Source: an uncultured Granulosicoccaceae bacterium (GTDB lineage: Bacteria; Pseudomonadota; Gammaproteobacteria; Granulosicoccales; Granulosicoccaceae). Taken from it: a stretch of 64,000 nucleotides of DNA. The position numbers and the translations under genes are program-made. Position 1 is the stretch's first letter. Each line of letters opens with the position of its first letter. Where the stretch lies: NCBI GenBank assembly GCA_938035125.1, contig CALHNS010000009.1, positions 62,001 through 126,000 on the forward strand, written 5' to 3'. Below are positions 26,453 through 34,499 of the stretch, in pieces. Under the pieces are notes generated by a model. It had not been told where the DNA came from. It was given only the letters and a program-made list of their open reading frames with translations, and did no database searches.

Positions 26453-27267
26453 CAGGAGCAATCCTCACCTTGTGCGCGCGCTGTGTTGCACTTTCGGCAT
26501 AACCACGCATGGGTTTCGGTTAATTCTGGGGTAATCACGTGCCGATCATCAAATACGAAACAATTACCATCCCAATGCTCTGCACCGTATTGTTCAAACC
26601 AATTTAGGATGCCGCCGTCTATTTGATACACCTCTTTTACACCCGCATCGGTTAAATAAGGGGCGGCTTTCTCGCAGCGAATACCGCCTGTACAAAATGT
26701 GACCACTGGCTTATCGGTCGGCAGCTTGCCAGAGGCAACGGCGTTTTTCGCAATACTGGGAAAATCTCGAAAATTAACCAAATCAATATCGATGGCGTTT
26801 GAAAACGTGCCCGATCTAATTTCGTAATCGTTTCGTGTATCCAACAACACAAAATCTCGCCCCTCATCCAACCAGGTTTTTAGCGTTTCAGGGGTGATGG
26901 ACGGCGCTTTCTGGCGGCCTTCAGAGCCTTGTGTTTTGCCACCGTCGAAGGTAATGATTTCAGGCCGAATTCGCACTTTCATCTTAGTAAAGGCTTGAAT
27001 TTCAGACCAACTTTCTTTCAACCACAAGCCCGCAAGACGCTCATCACTTTCAAAAAAAGCTTTTGCCTGAGCAATGGCTTCTTCTGATGCGGAGAGGGCC
27101 ACATTGATCCCTTCTTCAGCAATCAGTATGGTGCCCATGCAACCTGCCTCTTTTAATGCGGTCAACATATCCAGTTGCAGAGTATCTAAGTTTTCCAGCG
27201 CTACAAATCGGTAACCTGAAACATTCAGGAACGGTTTTTCTGGGCTGTCAGAATTTAGTGCTGGCAT
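26416..27267 (-). CDS. trhO: tRNA uridine(34) hydroxylase TrhO (rhodanese-related)
   Basis: Member of the YceA/TrhO family that makes 5-hydroxyuridine at the wobble position 34 of tRNA using oxygen. The N-terminal domain contains GTILIAEEGINVALS; the rhodanese domain (about 125-225) carries the active Cys in TFCTGGIRCEKA; a Cys-rich C-terminus (CRKCN, CSCQ) may bind metal. ATG at 27267 is preferred over a TTG at 27273. 283 aa is normal. Faces slt divergently and overlaps the methyltransferase 3' end. Confidence 0.93.
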   Translation of the reverse strand: MPALNSDSPEKPFLNVSGYRFVALENLDTLQLDMLTALKEAGCMGTILIAEEGINVALSASEEAIAQAKAFFESDERLAGLWLKESWSEIQAFTKMKVRIRPEIITFDGGKTQGSEGRQKAPSITPETLKTWLDEGRDFVLLDTRNDYEIRSGTFSNAIDIDLVNFRDFPSIAKNAVASGKLPTDKPVVTFCTGGIRCEKAAPYLTDAGVKEVYQIDGGILNWFEQYGAEHWDGNCFVFDDRHVITPELTETHAWLCRKCNTARAQGEDCSCQSGENSAAEIV

Positions 27268-27365
27268 TTCCAAGGCGTTGTACTAGTCTCTTTCGTATAA
27301 CTATAAGTGTATCTTTTTTTTACCAACATGCTCAGGCGAAGGCCTATGACCTTGAGGTGAAAAAA

Positions 27366-29396
27366 ATGGGATTGAGAAACCGATTGATGAGCATAACCAC
27401 TTTGCCTGCGGCAGGCCTTCGGCTGGCCGCGATTGCGCTTTTGGCCACTAGCGTGCACGCATCCGCGGCCGCCTCTGAAAATTCTCTTGAATCTAACCCC
27501 TTACTGACTGTAGACCCTGTAACGCTTGCAGCCAGAGAGCGTTTCATAAAAGCCCGAAGCGCATTAGCTGAAGCCGATGTTGAGGCTTTTGAGCAATACA
27601 AGGCCACGTTAAGCGACTACCCCCTGTATGGCTATCTGGAATATGAGGGGCTGTCTCATGAATTTCGCAACGAAAAGCCAACTAAACAATCCGTTGGTAA
27701 GCTCAATGCGTTTGAAACGAAATTTAAGGATAAAGCGCTAACCCGGAAACTCACCCGCACACTGCAATCGCGCTTAGCTGAAACCGAGCAATGGACATTA
27801 TTTCTAGCAGTTAGCCAATCCACGCTAGCTGCCAGCCTGAAATGCAGCCATTTACGGGCGAACTATGAATTGGGCAATATCAGCGGCTTCACCGATGAAG
27901 TTATTGAGTTTTGGATTCAACCCAAACAACACCACGAACGCTGCCAACCGGTACTAGATGCGATAGAAGCCGAACATACCCCCCCAGTGAAAGCGATTTG
28001 GGAGCGCATATTCTTAGCCTTTGAAGAAGATAAGCCGAAATACGCTAAAGACATGTTGGGGTATTTGGCAAGCTATGAACGCAAGCAAGTGAACAATTGG
28101 CTGGATGCTTTAGAAGAGCCTGAAGCTTTTTTAAACCATCCTGCTTTAAAAGACGATACGCAAATTAATCGGCGCCGCTTTGTCGATTTAATTCTGGCTT
28201 GGTCAAAAACTGACACGGTTGCTGCGATGGAACATTGGCAGGCCAACAACGAACGATTTACGTTTTACGCCGATCGACATTACGACACGCATCGTTTGCT
28301 CGCGTTTCGCGCAGCCTACAGGCGATTACCCGAAGCCTATGAGTTTTTAATGAGCGTGCCGGGGCGAGATGAAGATTTAGAACTTAAAGAATGGCGGATA
28401 CGCGCAGCCTTATTCGATCAAAATTGGCTGAACGTCATAAAAAACATTCGCAGGCTGCCAAAAGAAGAGCAACAGGAAGATCATTGGGCCTATTGGGAAG
28501 CTCGCGCTTTAGAAATCGCAGGTCACACCGACAAGGCCAATGAGATTTATCAAACATTGGCTGAATTGCAGTCGTATCACGGTTTTTTATCGGCCGATCG
28601 ATTAAACCAAAACTACTCCATACGCAATGAACCCATTCCCTACGTAGCGGCAGAGGTTGAGGCACTGGCCGCCCGCCCAGATGCCATTCGTGCGCGGGAG
28701 TATCACCATACCGGGGTAACTTGGGAGTCTCGCCGAGAATGGAATTCGATATTATCCGATGCGCCAGACAATCAAGTGGCTGCTGCGGTCCAGCTAGCTG
28801 GTCATTGGAATATGGTCGATCGAGCCATTGCAACCGCCGGTCGCGCCAAAGAATTCCGTCGGGCTATAGAGGTGCGCTTTCCCGTGGTGTTTGAAGATTT
28901 AGTGAAAACACACACCACCGAAAACGAGTTGGATCCTTCGTTAGTGTTGGGTTTAATGCGACGAGAAAGTGGTTTTATGGCGGATGCGAAATCTCCTGTA
29001 GGTGCATCAGGGCTTATGCAGCTGATGCCCGCAACGGCTGCTGATGTTGCAAGGCGCATGGGAGAGAAAAATTGGCGAGGTGACTTAAACGATCCTGAAA
29101 CCAATATCGAGATGGGAACTTTCTATTTCCGTTACGTGCTCGATCAGTTCGATGATCGCGAAATTTTGGCTGCAGCAGGCTATAACGCAGGCCCTCACCG
29201 AGTAAGATCTTGGTTACCGGATGCTGCCATGCCAGGTGATGTCTGGGTTGATGCGATCCCTTTTTCTGAAACTCGCCGATACGTGCGTGCTTTACTTGCC
29301 TATGCCGCCATTTACGACGTGCTATTGACGGGCAAACAAAAAAGAATCAGTGATCGCTTAGCCGATGTTCCAGCTGCAGAGAAAGAAGACGCATGA
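27366..29396 (+). CDS. slt: Soluble lytic murein transglycosylase
   Basis: Periplasmic enzyme that cleaves peptidoglycan glycan strands with formation of 1,6-anhydro-muramic acid. 676 aa from the ATG at 27366, chosen because GAGGTGA lies 7 bases upstream and a signal peptide follows (LRLAAIALLATSVHASAAA). A long alpha-superhelical region (about 60-480) precedes the SLT domain, with catalytic Glu in GLMRRESGFMADAKSPVGASGLMQLMP (about residues 524-550) and AAGYNAGPHRV. Architecture matches Slt70. It overlaps bolA by 4 bases. Confidence 0.93.
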   Translation: MGLRNRLMSITTLPAAGLRLAAIALLATSVHASAAASENSLESNPLLTVDPVTLAARERFIKARSALAEADVEAFEQYKATLSDYPLYGYLEYEGLSHEFRNEKPTKQSVGKLNAFETKFKDKALTRKLTRTLQSRLAETEQWTLFLAVSQSTLAASLKCSHLRANYELGNISGFTDEVIEFWIQPKQHHERCQPVLDAIEAEHTPPVKAIWERIFLAFEEDKPKYAKDMLGYLASYERKQVNNWLDALEEPEAFLNHPALKDDTQINRRRFVDLILAWSKTDTVAAMEHWQANNERFTFYADRHYDTHRLLAFRAAYRRLPEAYEFLMSVPGRDEDLELKEWRIRAALFDQNWLNVIKNIRRLPKEEQQEDHWAYWEARALEIAGHTDKANEIYQTLAELQSYHGFLSADRLNQNYSIRNEPIPYVAAEVEALAARPDAIRAREYHHTGVTWESRREWNSILSDAPDNQVAAAVQLAGHWNMVDRAIATAGRAKEFRRAIEVRFPVVFEDLVKTHTTENELDPSLVLGLMRRESGFMADAKSPVGASGLMQLMPATAADVARRMGEKNWRGDLNDPETNIEMGTFYFRYVLDQFDDREILAAAGYNAGPHRVRSWLPDAAMPGDVWVDAIPFSETRRYVRALLAYAAIYDVLLTGKQKRISDRLADVPAAEKEDA

Positions 29397-29707
29397 GCGG
29401 ACCAATACAACAACAAATTCATGACACCTTAGTAGCAGGCCTTGCGCCCAGCCATTTACAAGTAATCAATGAAAGCAACAACCACAACGTACCACCTGGC
29501 TCTGAATCTCATTTCAAGTTAGTGGTTGTGGCGGATTCATTTGACGGCATGCGATTGATTCAACGACATCGTGAAGTGAATGCGCTGTTAAAGCCTTACC
29601 TAGAAGGCTCTGTTCATGCCTTAAGTATGCACACTCATACGTGTGATGAATGGGTGGCTAAGGGGGAATTGGTTCCTGATTCACCGCCTTGCTTAGGTGG
29701 CTCTTAA
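29393..29707 (+). CDS. bolA: BolA family protein
   Basis: A 104-aa BolA/IbaG-type protein with the class II KH-like fold: HLQVINESNNHNVPPGSESHFKLVVVADSFDG, then HREVNALLKPYLEGSVHALSMHTHT. BolA works with monothiol glutaredoxins in iron-sulfur handling and affects cell shape. The ATGA overlap with slt couples it to a cell-wall enzyme, in keeping with BolA's morphogenetic role. A terminator follows about 95 bases on. Confidence 0.93.
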   Translation: MSGPIQQQIHDTLVAGLAPSHLQVINESNNHNVPPGSESHFKLVVVADSFDGMRLIQRHREVNALLKPYLEGSVHALSMHTHTCDEWVAKGELVPDSPPCLGGS

Positions 29708-29801
29708 ACATTGAGCTGCGCGGGTTGGTGTTCAATTAGCTTCATCAATCACTAAGTAAAAAATTACCCACTTTCTTGCATCAACTTTTCTTACTGCATT
29801 A

Positions 29802-29836
29802 AAAAAGCCCCGAAGCTTTCGCTCCGGGGCTTTTTC
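29802..29836. terminator. Bidirectional rho-independent terminator
   Basis: AAAAAGCCCCG pairs with CGGGGCTTTTT, with a small inner AGC/GCT stem and a TTTC loop. A-run and T-run flank both sides, so it can end both the plus-strand bolA transcript and the minus-strand porin transcript. Confidence 0.92.
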
Positions 29837-29861
29837 ACACTGATGTGTTTGCTAAGCAGTC

Positions 29862-30779
29862 TTAGAAAGATTTGCTTAACAGAAAACGCCAGTCAGAAGT
29901 ATCTTCACCATCTTCAGGAGCGTTGAAGTTAAGACGTACAGAAGCGTTTAAACCGCCGCCTAAGCCATAACCAACATCCAATCGAGTAGCGGTATCTTCT
30001 GCACCATCACCACCGTCTAACGTTTGGATCATGTGAGTAACCGAAACCGATGCACCGGCAATACCGTAGCCAACGTTGATACCCACAATGTTGGTGTTGT
30101 CGGCACCGTCATCAGTTTCCACATCAACAAAATGCACGGCAACTGATGCGCCAGCAAAACCAAAGGATGCACCAGCAGAGAAACTAACCAATTCGTCACG
30201 ATCCTGACCACCAACACCAACTGAGAAACCACCGATGTTGAAACGTGCGCCGATGCCGATTACATCGTCGTTACGTGCAGGAGACCAGTTCGCACCAATT
30301 GTTACAGGACCGAAACCACCAGTGTAAGAAACACCTGTGTCGATGCCATCAAAGCCGTCAAAGATATCGTTAGCAACCTGACCATACTCAGCTGCAACCG
30401 GAACTTCACCGACACGTAATTCACCAAAACCACCTTTAACGCCAAGATAGATGTTGTCACTGGTTACATCTGCACCAGAAAAGCCAGTGCTGTCGAAACG
30501 AACGCTACCGAAAGCACTCAAACCACTGTTCATAGTGTGAGTAGCAACGACACCGAATACACCGTCATCGAAACCCAAAACAGGATCGCTGGTGGTATTT
30601 TCGCTTTCCGAACCTTCTGGTAACTCCATCTCATCCTCATCAAGAGGAATGTCTCGGTCATCGGCACCAATTTGAATACCAATTGCTCCAGACAGGACGG
30701 TGTCCGCGGAAGCAATCTGTGGGGATGCTGCAGCAATACCTGCGATTGCTACCGCTACTGCTGTTCTTCTGAATTGCAT
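29862..30779 (-). CDS. Outer-membrane porin
   Basis: A 305-aa beta-barrel porin. A signal peptide (1-25, ending QIASADT) is followed by VLSGAIGIQIG, an acidic segment (about 40-65, LDEDEMELPEGSE) and regular Gly-rich alternating strands (GGFGELRVGEVPVA, GFSVGVGGQD, YGIAGASVSVTHM), closing with the C-terminal Phe required by the BAM machinery (LLSKSF). Shorter than classical 16-strand porins (about 340-380 aa). General diffusion is inferred. Confidence 0.88.
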   Translation of the reverse strand: MQFRRTAVAVAIAGIAAASPQIASADTVLSGAIGIQIGADDRDIPLDEDEMELPEGSESENTTSDPVLGFDDGVFGVVATHTMNSGLSAFGSVRFDSTGFSGADVTSDNIYLGVKGGFGELRVGEVPVAAEYGQVANDIFDGFDGIDTGVSYTGGFGPVTIGANWSPARNDDVIGIGARFNIGGFSVGVGGQDRDELVSFSAGASFGFAGASVAVHFVDVETDDGADNTNIVGINVGYGIAGASVSVTHMIQTLDGGDGAEDTATRLDVGYGLGGGLNASVRLNFNAPEDGEDTSDWRFLLSKSF

Positions 30780-31186
30780 AGTTCTCTCCGATTCAGATAT
30801 TTGCTGTTGTATTTAGAATGTGTCTAACAAAAGATATGTGTTGACCAAGACAACTTTATCCACTGTGTGTGAAAAATGCAACAACAAATGACATTTTCGC
30901 TATTCACAGGCAGACGTGTCTTTTAGTCAACATGCATTAGTGTAGAACACTTTGGCGGATCGGCTAGTTTTTAACCAAAAATCTCAAACTTTTTTATGCC
31001 AGTGGTTTTTCTGCCACACGCTAATGCATCTGTGGTTTTTCAGGCCAAGTGAAATACCATTCCAGCACCCTTAAAACTAAACGCTAACTCAGGGGAAACG
31101 CCTAAGTTGTAAGCCCAAGAAAAAGGCCCGACTTGCGGGCCTTTCAGCTCGCATACCGAGCTTTTTCATAGGGATGAAAACAAAAA
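30780..31186. other. Intergenic region between porin and minE
   Basis: About 400 bases without a recognised gene. The porin promoter should lie here on the minus strand; a candidate is TTGACT (complement of 30925-30930) with TGAATA (30901-30906) at 18 bases. A near-match DnaA box (TTATCCACT, 30857-30865) is isolated. The min operon terminator is listed separately. Confidence 0.4.
31122..31144 (-). terminator. Rho-independent terminator of the min operon
   Basis: AAAGGCCCG and CGGGCCTTT form a 9-bp stem around a 5-base loop; on the minus strand the stem runs into a TTTTTCTT tract, so it ends the minCDE transcript 42 bases past the minE stop. Confidence 0.85.
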
Positions 31187-31504
31187 CTAGGCGCTAGATT
31201 CTGTTTTCTTTCTTCGCGCTGCCGCACTGGATGACGGATTGGGCGATCCTGAATCTTCAGGCAAAGTTATATTCAGTTCCAGTATGTCGAATTCATCTTG
31301 AGAATCGAGCTGCACAGAAACTTGATCATCCCCAACGGACACATACTTTTTAATCACGTTCAATAAATCGCGTTTCAGCATCGGTAAGTAGTCCGGTGCG
31401 TTGCGATTGGTTCGTTCGTGCGCGATTAATACTTGGAGTCGATCTTTTGCAACCTTGGCTGAAAGGTCATCGCCTCGACTGCGAAAAAATTTGAAAAATC
31501 CCAT
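31187..31504 (-). CDS. minE: Cell division topological specificity factor MinE
   Basis: MinE stimulates the MinD ATPase and drives pole-to-pole oscillation so that MinC inhibits FtsZ away from mid-cell. 105 aa; the anti-MinCD region is at about 9-38 with AKDRLQVLIAHERTNR, and the dimerisation domain follows to about 85. A Ser/Ala-rich basic tail (NPSSSAAARRKKTESSA) adds some 15 residues to the usual length. Six bases after minD. Confidence 0.95.
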   Translation of the reverse strand: MGFFKFFRSRGDDLSAKVAKDRLQVLIAHERTNRNAPDYLPMLKRDLLNVIKKYVSVGDDQVSVQLDSQDEFDILELNITLPEDSGSPNPSSSAAARRKKTESSA

Positions 31505-31510
31505 GTTCTT

Positions 31511-32320
31511 CTACCCAAACAGTCGCTTGAAGAATCCTTTCTTACTTTGTTCCATAAATCGATGCGGTTTATTTTCACCCATCAATCTATCGATCGCATC
31601 GCCATAGGCTTGACCCGCTTCACTTTCGTCATCGAGGATGACGGGCTTACCAGCGTTTGATGATTCCAATACGGTTTGCGATTCTGGAATGATCCCCAGC
31701 AGCGGTATAGCCAGTAGATCAACAATGTCATCAACACTGAGCATCTGCCCTTCTTTAACACGACCGGGGTTATATCGCGTGATCAGCAAGTGCTCTTTAA
31801 CCGGCGATTCGTTCATTTTTGCCCGCTTAGATTCACTTTGCAAAATGCCTAAGATTCGGTCCGAATCTCTAACAGAGGACACTTCAGGGTTGGTAGTGAT
31901 GATGGCTTCATCGGCAAAATACAGCGCCATTTTGGCACCTTTTTCGATGCCCGCAGGGGAATCGCAGATGATGTAGTCAAAATCACTCTTTTTTAACTTA
32001 TGAATAACCCGCGCGATGCCCTCGATGGTTAAGGCATCTTTATCGCGAGTTTGAGAAGCTGGGAGAATGTATAGATTGTCAATGCGCTTATCTTTAATGA
32101 GCGTTTGGTGCAGGCTACTTTCCTGATTCACCAAGTTCACCAGGTCGTAAACCACGCGACGCTCGCAACCCATGATCAGATCTAGGTTTCTAAGGCCCAC
32201 ATCAAAATCGATCACCACGGTTTTGAAGCCTCGTTGCGCAAGGCCCGTAGCGATAGAGGCACTGGTGGTCGTTTTTCCTACGCCGCCTTTGCCCGACGTC
32301 ACAACGATTGTTTTGGTCAA
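31511..32320 (-). CDS. minD: Septum site-determining ATPase MinD
   Basis: Membrane-associated ATPase that carries MinC to the cell membrane. Deviant Walker A VTSGKGGVGKTT, DFDVGLRNLDLIMG, the signature DSPAGIEKGA and the C-terminal amphipathic membrane helix KKGFFKRLFG are present. The start is probably the TTG at 32320: it gives the N-terminus expected from other MinD proteins (TKTIVVTSGKGG) and has GGGAG 8 bases upstream; the frame also extends to a TTG at 32335. Confidence 0.96.
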   Translation of the reverse strand: MTKTIVVTSGKGGVGKTTTSASIATGLAQRGFKTVVIDFDVGLRNLDLIMGCERRVVYDLVNLVNQESSLHQTLIKDKRIDNLYILPASQTRDKDALTIEGIARVIHKLKKSDFDYIICDSPAGIEKGAKMALYFADEAIITTNPEVSSVRDSDRILGILQSESKRAKMNESPVKEHLLITRYNPGRVKEGQMLSVDDIVDLLAIPLLGIIPESQTVLESSNAGKPVILDDESEAGQAYGDAIDRLMGENKPHRFMEQSKKGFFKRLFG

Positions 32321-32356
32321 GCTCTCAACTCCCAAAAAAAATGTCTTACCAACTTT

Positions 32357-33301
32357 TTAAAGCGGCTCTATGTTGAGCCTTTCATCATCAAGCCAGATTT
32401 GCGCAGGTTTGCCACGTAAATCTTCCGGTATTGATTCCAGTACTCGGTAATTCCCAGCCACTGAAACCAATTCAGCTTCTAGCGACTGACAAAAAATTCT
32501 TGCTTCTGTATTGCCCGACACCCCACACAATGCCCGGCCCCTAAGTGGCCCGTATACATGAATGTGGTTATCCGCAATTACCTCTGCCCCCGGCCCAACC
32601 TGACCCATTATAATGAGATCGGTATCGCGAGCATACACTTGTTGCCCTGAACGTACTGGCCGCCTTAAGAGCTGCGGCTGTTTAACAATATACTGTACTT
32701 CTTGCGCAGATAATGGCTCAAGCTCTGCATCTAGCTCAACGTCGGGGCTATCAACGGCACCTGCCGCAGCCTCAACATTATCATCAGAGTTATCGTCAGA
32801 ATCCTCTTTGGCGCTTTCACCACCGGCATTCTCGTTACTGCTGCCACTATTTGTCAATGAGGCATCTGTATTACTGCGGTTGGCAGCATCGCTACTCTCA
32901 TCGTTCTGCTTCGCCGAATCGTTCTCAGCAGACGTTTTGGAACGCCTTGCTACGCCTTCAATCAACGGCAAGGTCAATTGTTGAGCAACTTCGCCACTTT
33001 TATCCACCACACTGGCAACAATTGGCACCAAATGATGCGCTTTGATACGCTCTAATATGGCAGCCGTATCCAGTGAGTTATCGGCAGCATCAAGATCGGT
33101 AAAGTCAACAACCACCGGAGTATCTTTAAAGAAACCGGGCGCTTGCAGAACCTTATCCGCTATGCGCTGGTCAATTGTGTCGATATCACCTGTATAAAGT
33201 TTGAGCGACATAAAGGTGTACATTCCACCTTTGAGTTCGACGTCCAGTTTTCGCGGCAAAGCTAAAGTCCTCTTTATAAACCGTAACTCACTTTGCAGCA
33301 T
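32357..33301 (-). CDS. minC: Septum site-determining protein MinC with long acidic linker
   Basis: FtsZ-ring inhibitor, partner of MinD. The N-terminal FtsZ-binding domain covers about 18-118 ([16 protein letters not shown] to [12 protein letters not shown]) and the C-terminal MinD-binding beta-helix about 215-314 ([39 protein letters not shown]). Between them lies an approximately 85-residue stretch rich in Ser, Asp, Asn, Glu and Ala, much longer than the usual 10-20 residue linker. An ATG at 33301 with AGGA just upstream is used. Confidence 0.94.
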   Translation of the reverse strand: MLQSELRFIKRTLALPRKLDVELKGGMYTFMSLKLYTGDIDTIDQRIADKVLQAPGFFKDTPVVVDFTDLDAADNSLDTAAILERIKAHHLVPIVASVVDKSGEVAQQLTLPLIEGVARRSKTSAENDSAKQNDESSDAANRSNTDASLTNSGSSNENAGGESAKEDSDDNSDDNVEAAAGAVDSPDVELDAELEPLSAQEVQYIVKQPQLLRRPVRSGQQVYARDTDLIIMGQVGPGAEVIADNHIHVYGPLRGRALCGVSGNTEARIFCQSLEAELVSVAGNYRVLESIPEDLRGKPAQIWLDDERLNIEPL

Positions 33302-33393
33302 TTCCTAAGTGAGCTTCCTACGGTTTGCATATTCTAAAGCATTAACGCGATGACATGAACTTGACGGTTAGTTATTTGCGTAGACTTTTGTAA

Positions 33394-34488
33394 ATGCAGA
33401 TGTTTCGAAAAATCATACATATCGACATGGATGCTTTTTACGCATCCGTTGAGCAACGCGACAACCCCGAACTTCGTGGTTTAGCTGTTGTTGTGGGTGG
33501 GAAACCGCAAGGGCGCGGGGTGGTTGCCGCTTGCAGTTATGAGGCCCGAAAATTCGGTGTTCATTCCGCTATGCCCAGTGCCACAGCCTATCGGCTTTGC
33601 CCTGACGCAATATTCATCCGGCCTCGATTTGAAGCCTATCAAGCGGTATCTGAAGAGGTGCAGCAAATTTTCCGCGAATACACGGACCAGATTGAGCCCT
33701 TGTCGCTAGACGAAGCCTACTTGGATGTAACTGGCAGCGACTTATTCGAAGGCTCTGCGCTAAGAATTGCCCAAGACATTCGCCGAGTGATTTTGCAACG
33801 CACAAAATTAGTGGCATCGGCAGGTGTGTCTTACAACAAGTTTTTAGCAAAAATTGCCTCAGACATTGATAAGCCCAATGGCTGCCGCTGCATATTGCCG
33901 AACGAAGGTGAAGCGTTTGTACAAACTTTACCCGTCAAACGCTTCCACGGTGTTGGCCAAGCCACCGAAAATCGAATGCATTCTCTTGGCATTGAAACAG
34001 GACAAGACTTACGCAAATGGTCACTGATTGAGCTGCAAAAAGAATTCGGTAAATCGGCTGATTATTACTTCAACATTGCTCGTGGTATTGATCATCGGCC
34101 AGTACGAGTAGAACGCACTCGTAAATCTATGGGCAGTGAACGAACCTTCGGTGAAAACTTAATCCATCGAGACGAGATGCTGGTTGTATTGCAAGATTTA
34201 TCCAATCGTTTAATAACGAAATTAGATGAACGGCACTTAAGTTCTCACACCTTGAACGTAAAACTTCGCTACGCTGATTTCACCACACTAACCCGTGCTC
34301 ATAAACTAACTCACGGCGTATTCAACCAACATTCTGCTCTGCGTACCTTACCGTTCTTGCTCGATCGATGTTTGGCACAACGACCTGTAAAAGGCCCACC
34401 ACAGGTACGACTATTAGGTGTGTCATTCAGCGGGCTATGCCCGTCAGATGATGAGCGTCCAGAGCAATTGGATATGCCGTTTATATAA
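33394..34488 (+). CDS. dinB: DNA polymerase IV
   Basis: Y-family translesion polymerase of 364 aa. Catalytic residues lie in IIHIDMDAFYASVE (Asp) and LSLDEAYLDVT (Asp-Glu); the YxxR-like VAACSYEARKFGVHSAMP motif and the helix-hairpin-helix VKRFHGVGQATENRMHSLGI are also present, then the little finger. The C-terminal LDMPF resembles a beta-clamp binding motif. ATG at 33394 or 33400. No LexA box (CTGT-N8-ACAG) was seen in the 92 bases upstream. Confidence 0.96.
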   Translation: MQMFRKIIHIDMDAFYASVEQRDNPELRGLAVVVGGKPQGRGVVAACSYEARKFGVHSAMPSATAYRLCPDAIFIRPRFEAYQAVSEEVQQIFREYTDQIEPLSLDEAYLDVTGSDLFEGSALRIAQDIRRVILQRTKLVASAGVSYNKFLAKIASDIDKPNGCRCILPNEGEAFVQTLPVKRFHGVGQATENRMHSLGIETGQDLRKWSLIELQKEFGKSADYYFNIARGIDHRPVRVERTRKSMGSERTFGENLIHRDEMLVVLQDLSNRLITKLDERHLSSHTLNVKLRYADFTTLTRAHKLTHGVFNQHSALRTLPFLLDRCLAQRPVKGPPQVRLLGVSFSGLCPSDDERPEQLDMPFI

Positions 34489-34499
34489 ACTTTCAGCAA

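Noticed and set aside
27156-27365. N-terminal extension of slt
   Set aside because: It overlaps the divergent trhO gene and lacks resemblance; the ATG at 27366 has a ribosome site and a signal peptide.
33302-33393. LexA box before dinB
   Set aside because: No CTGT-N8-ACAG-type palindrome was found in the gap, so SOS control is not supported from the sequence alone.
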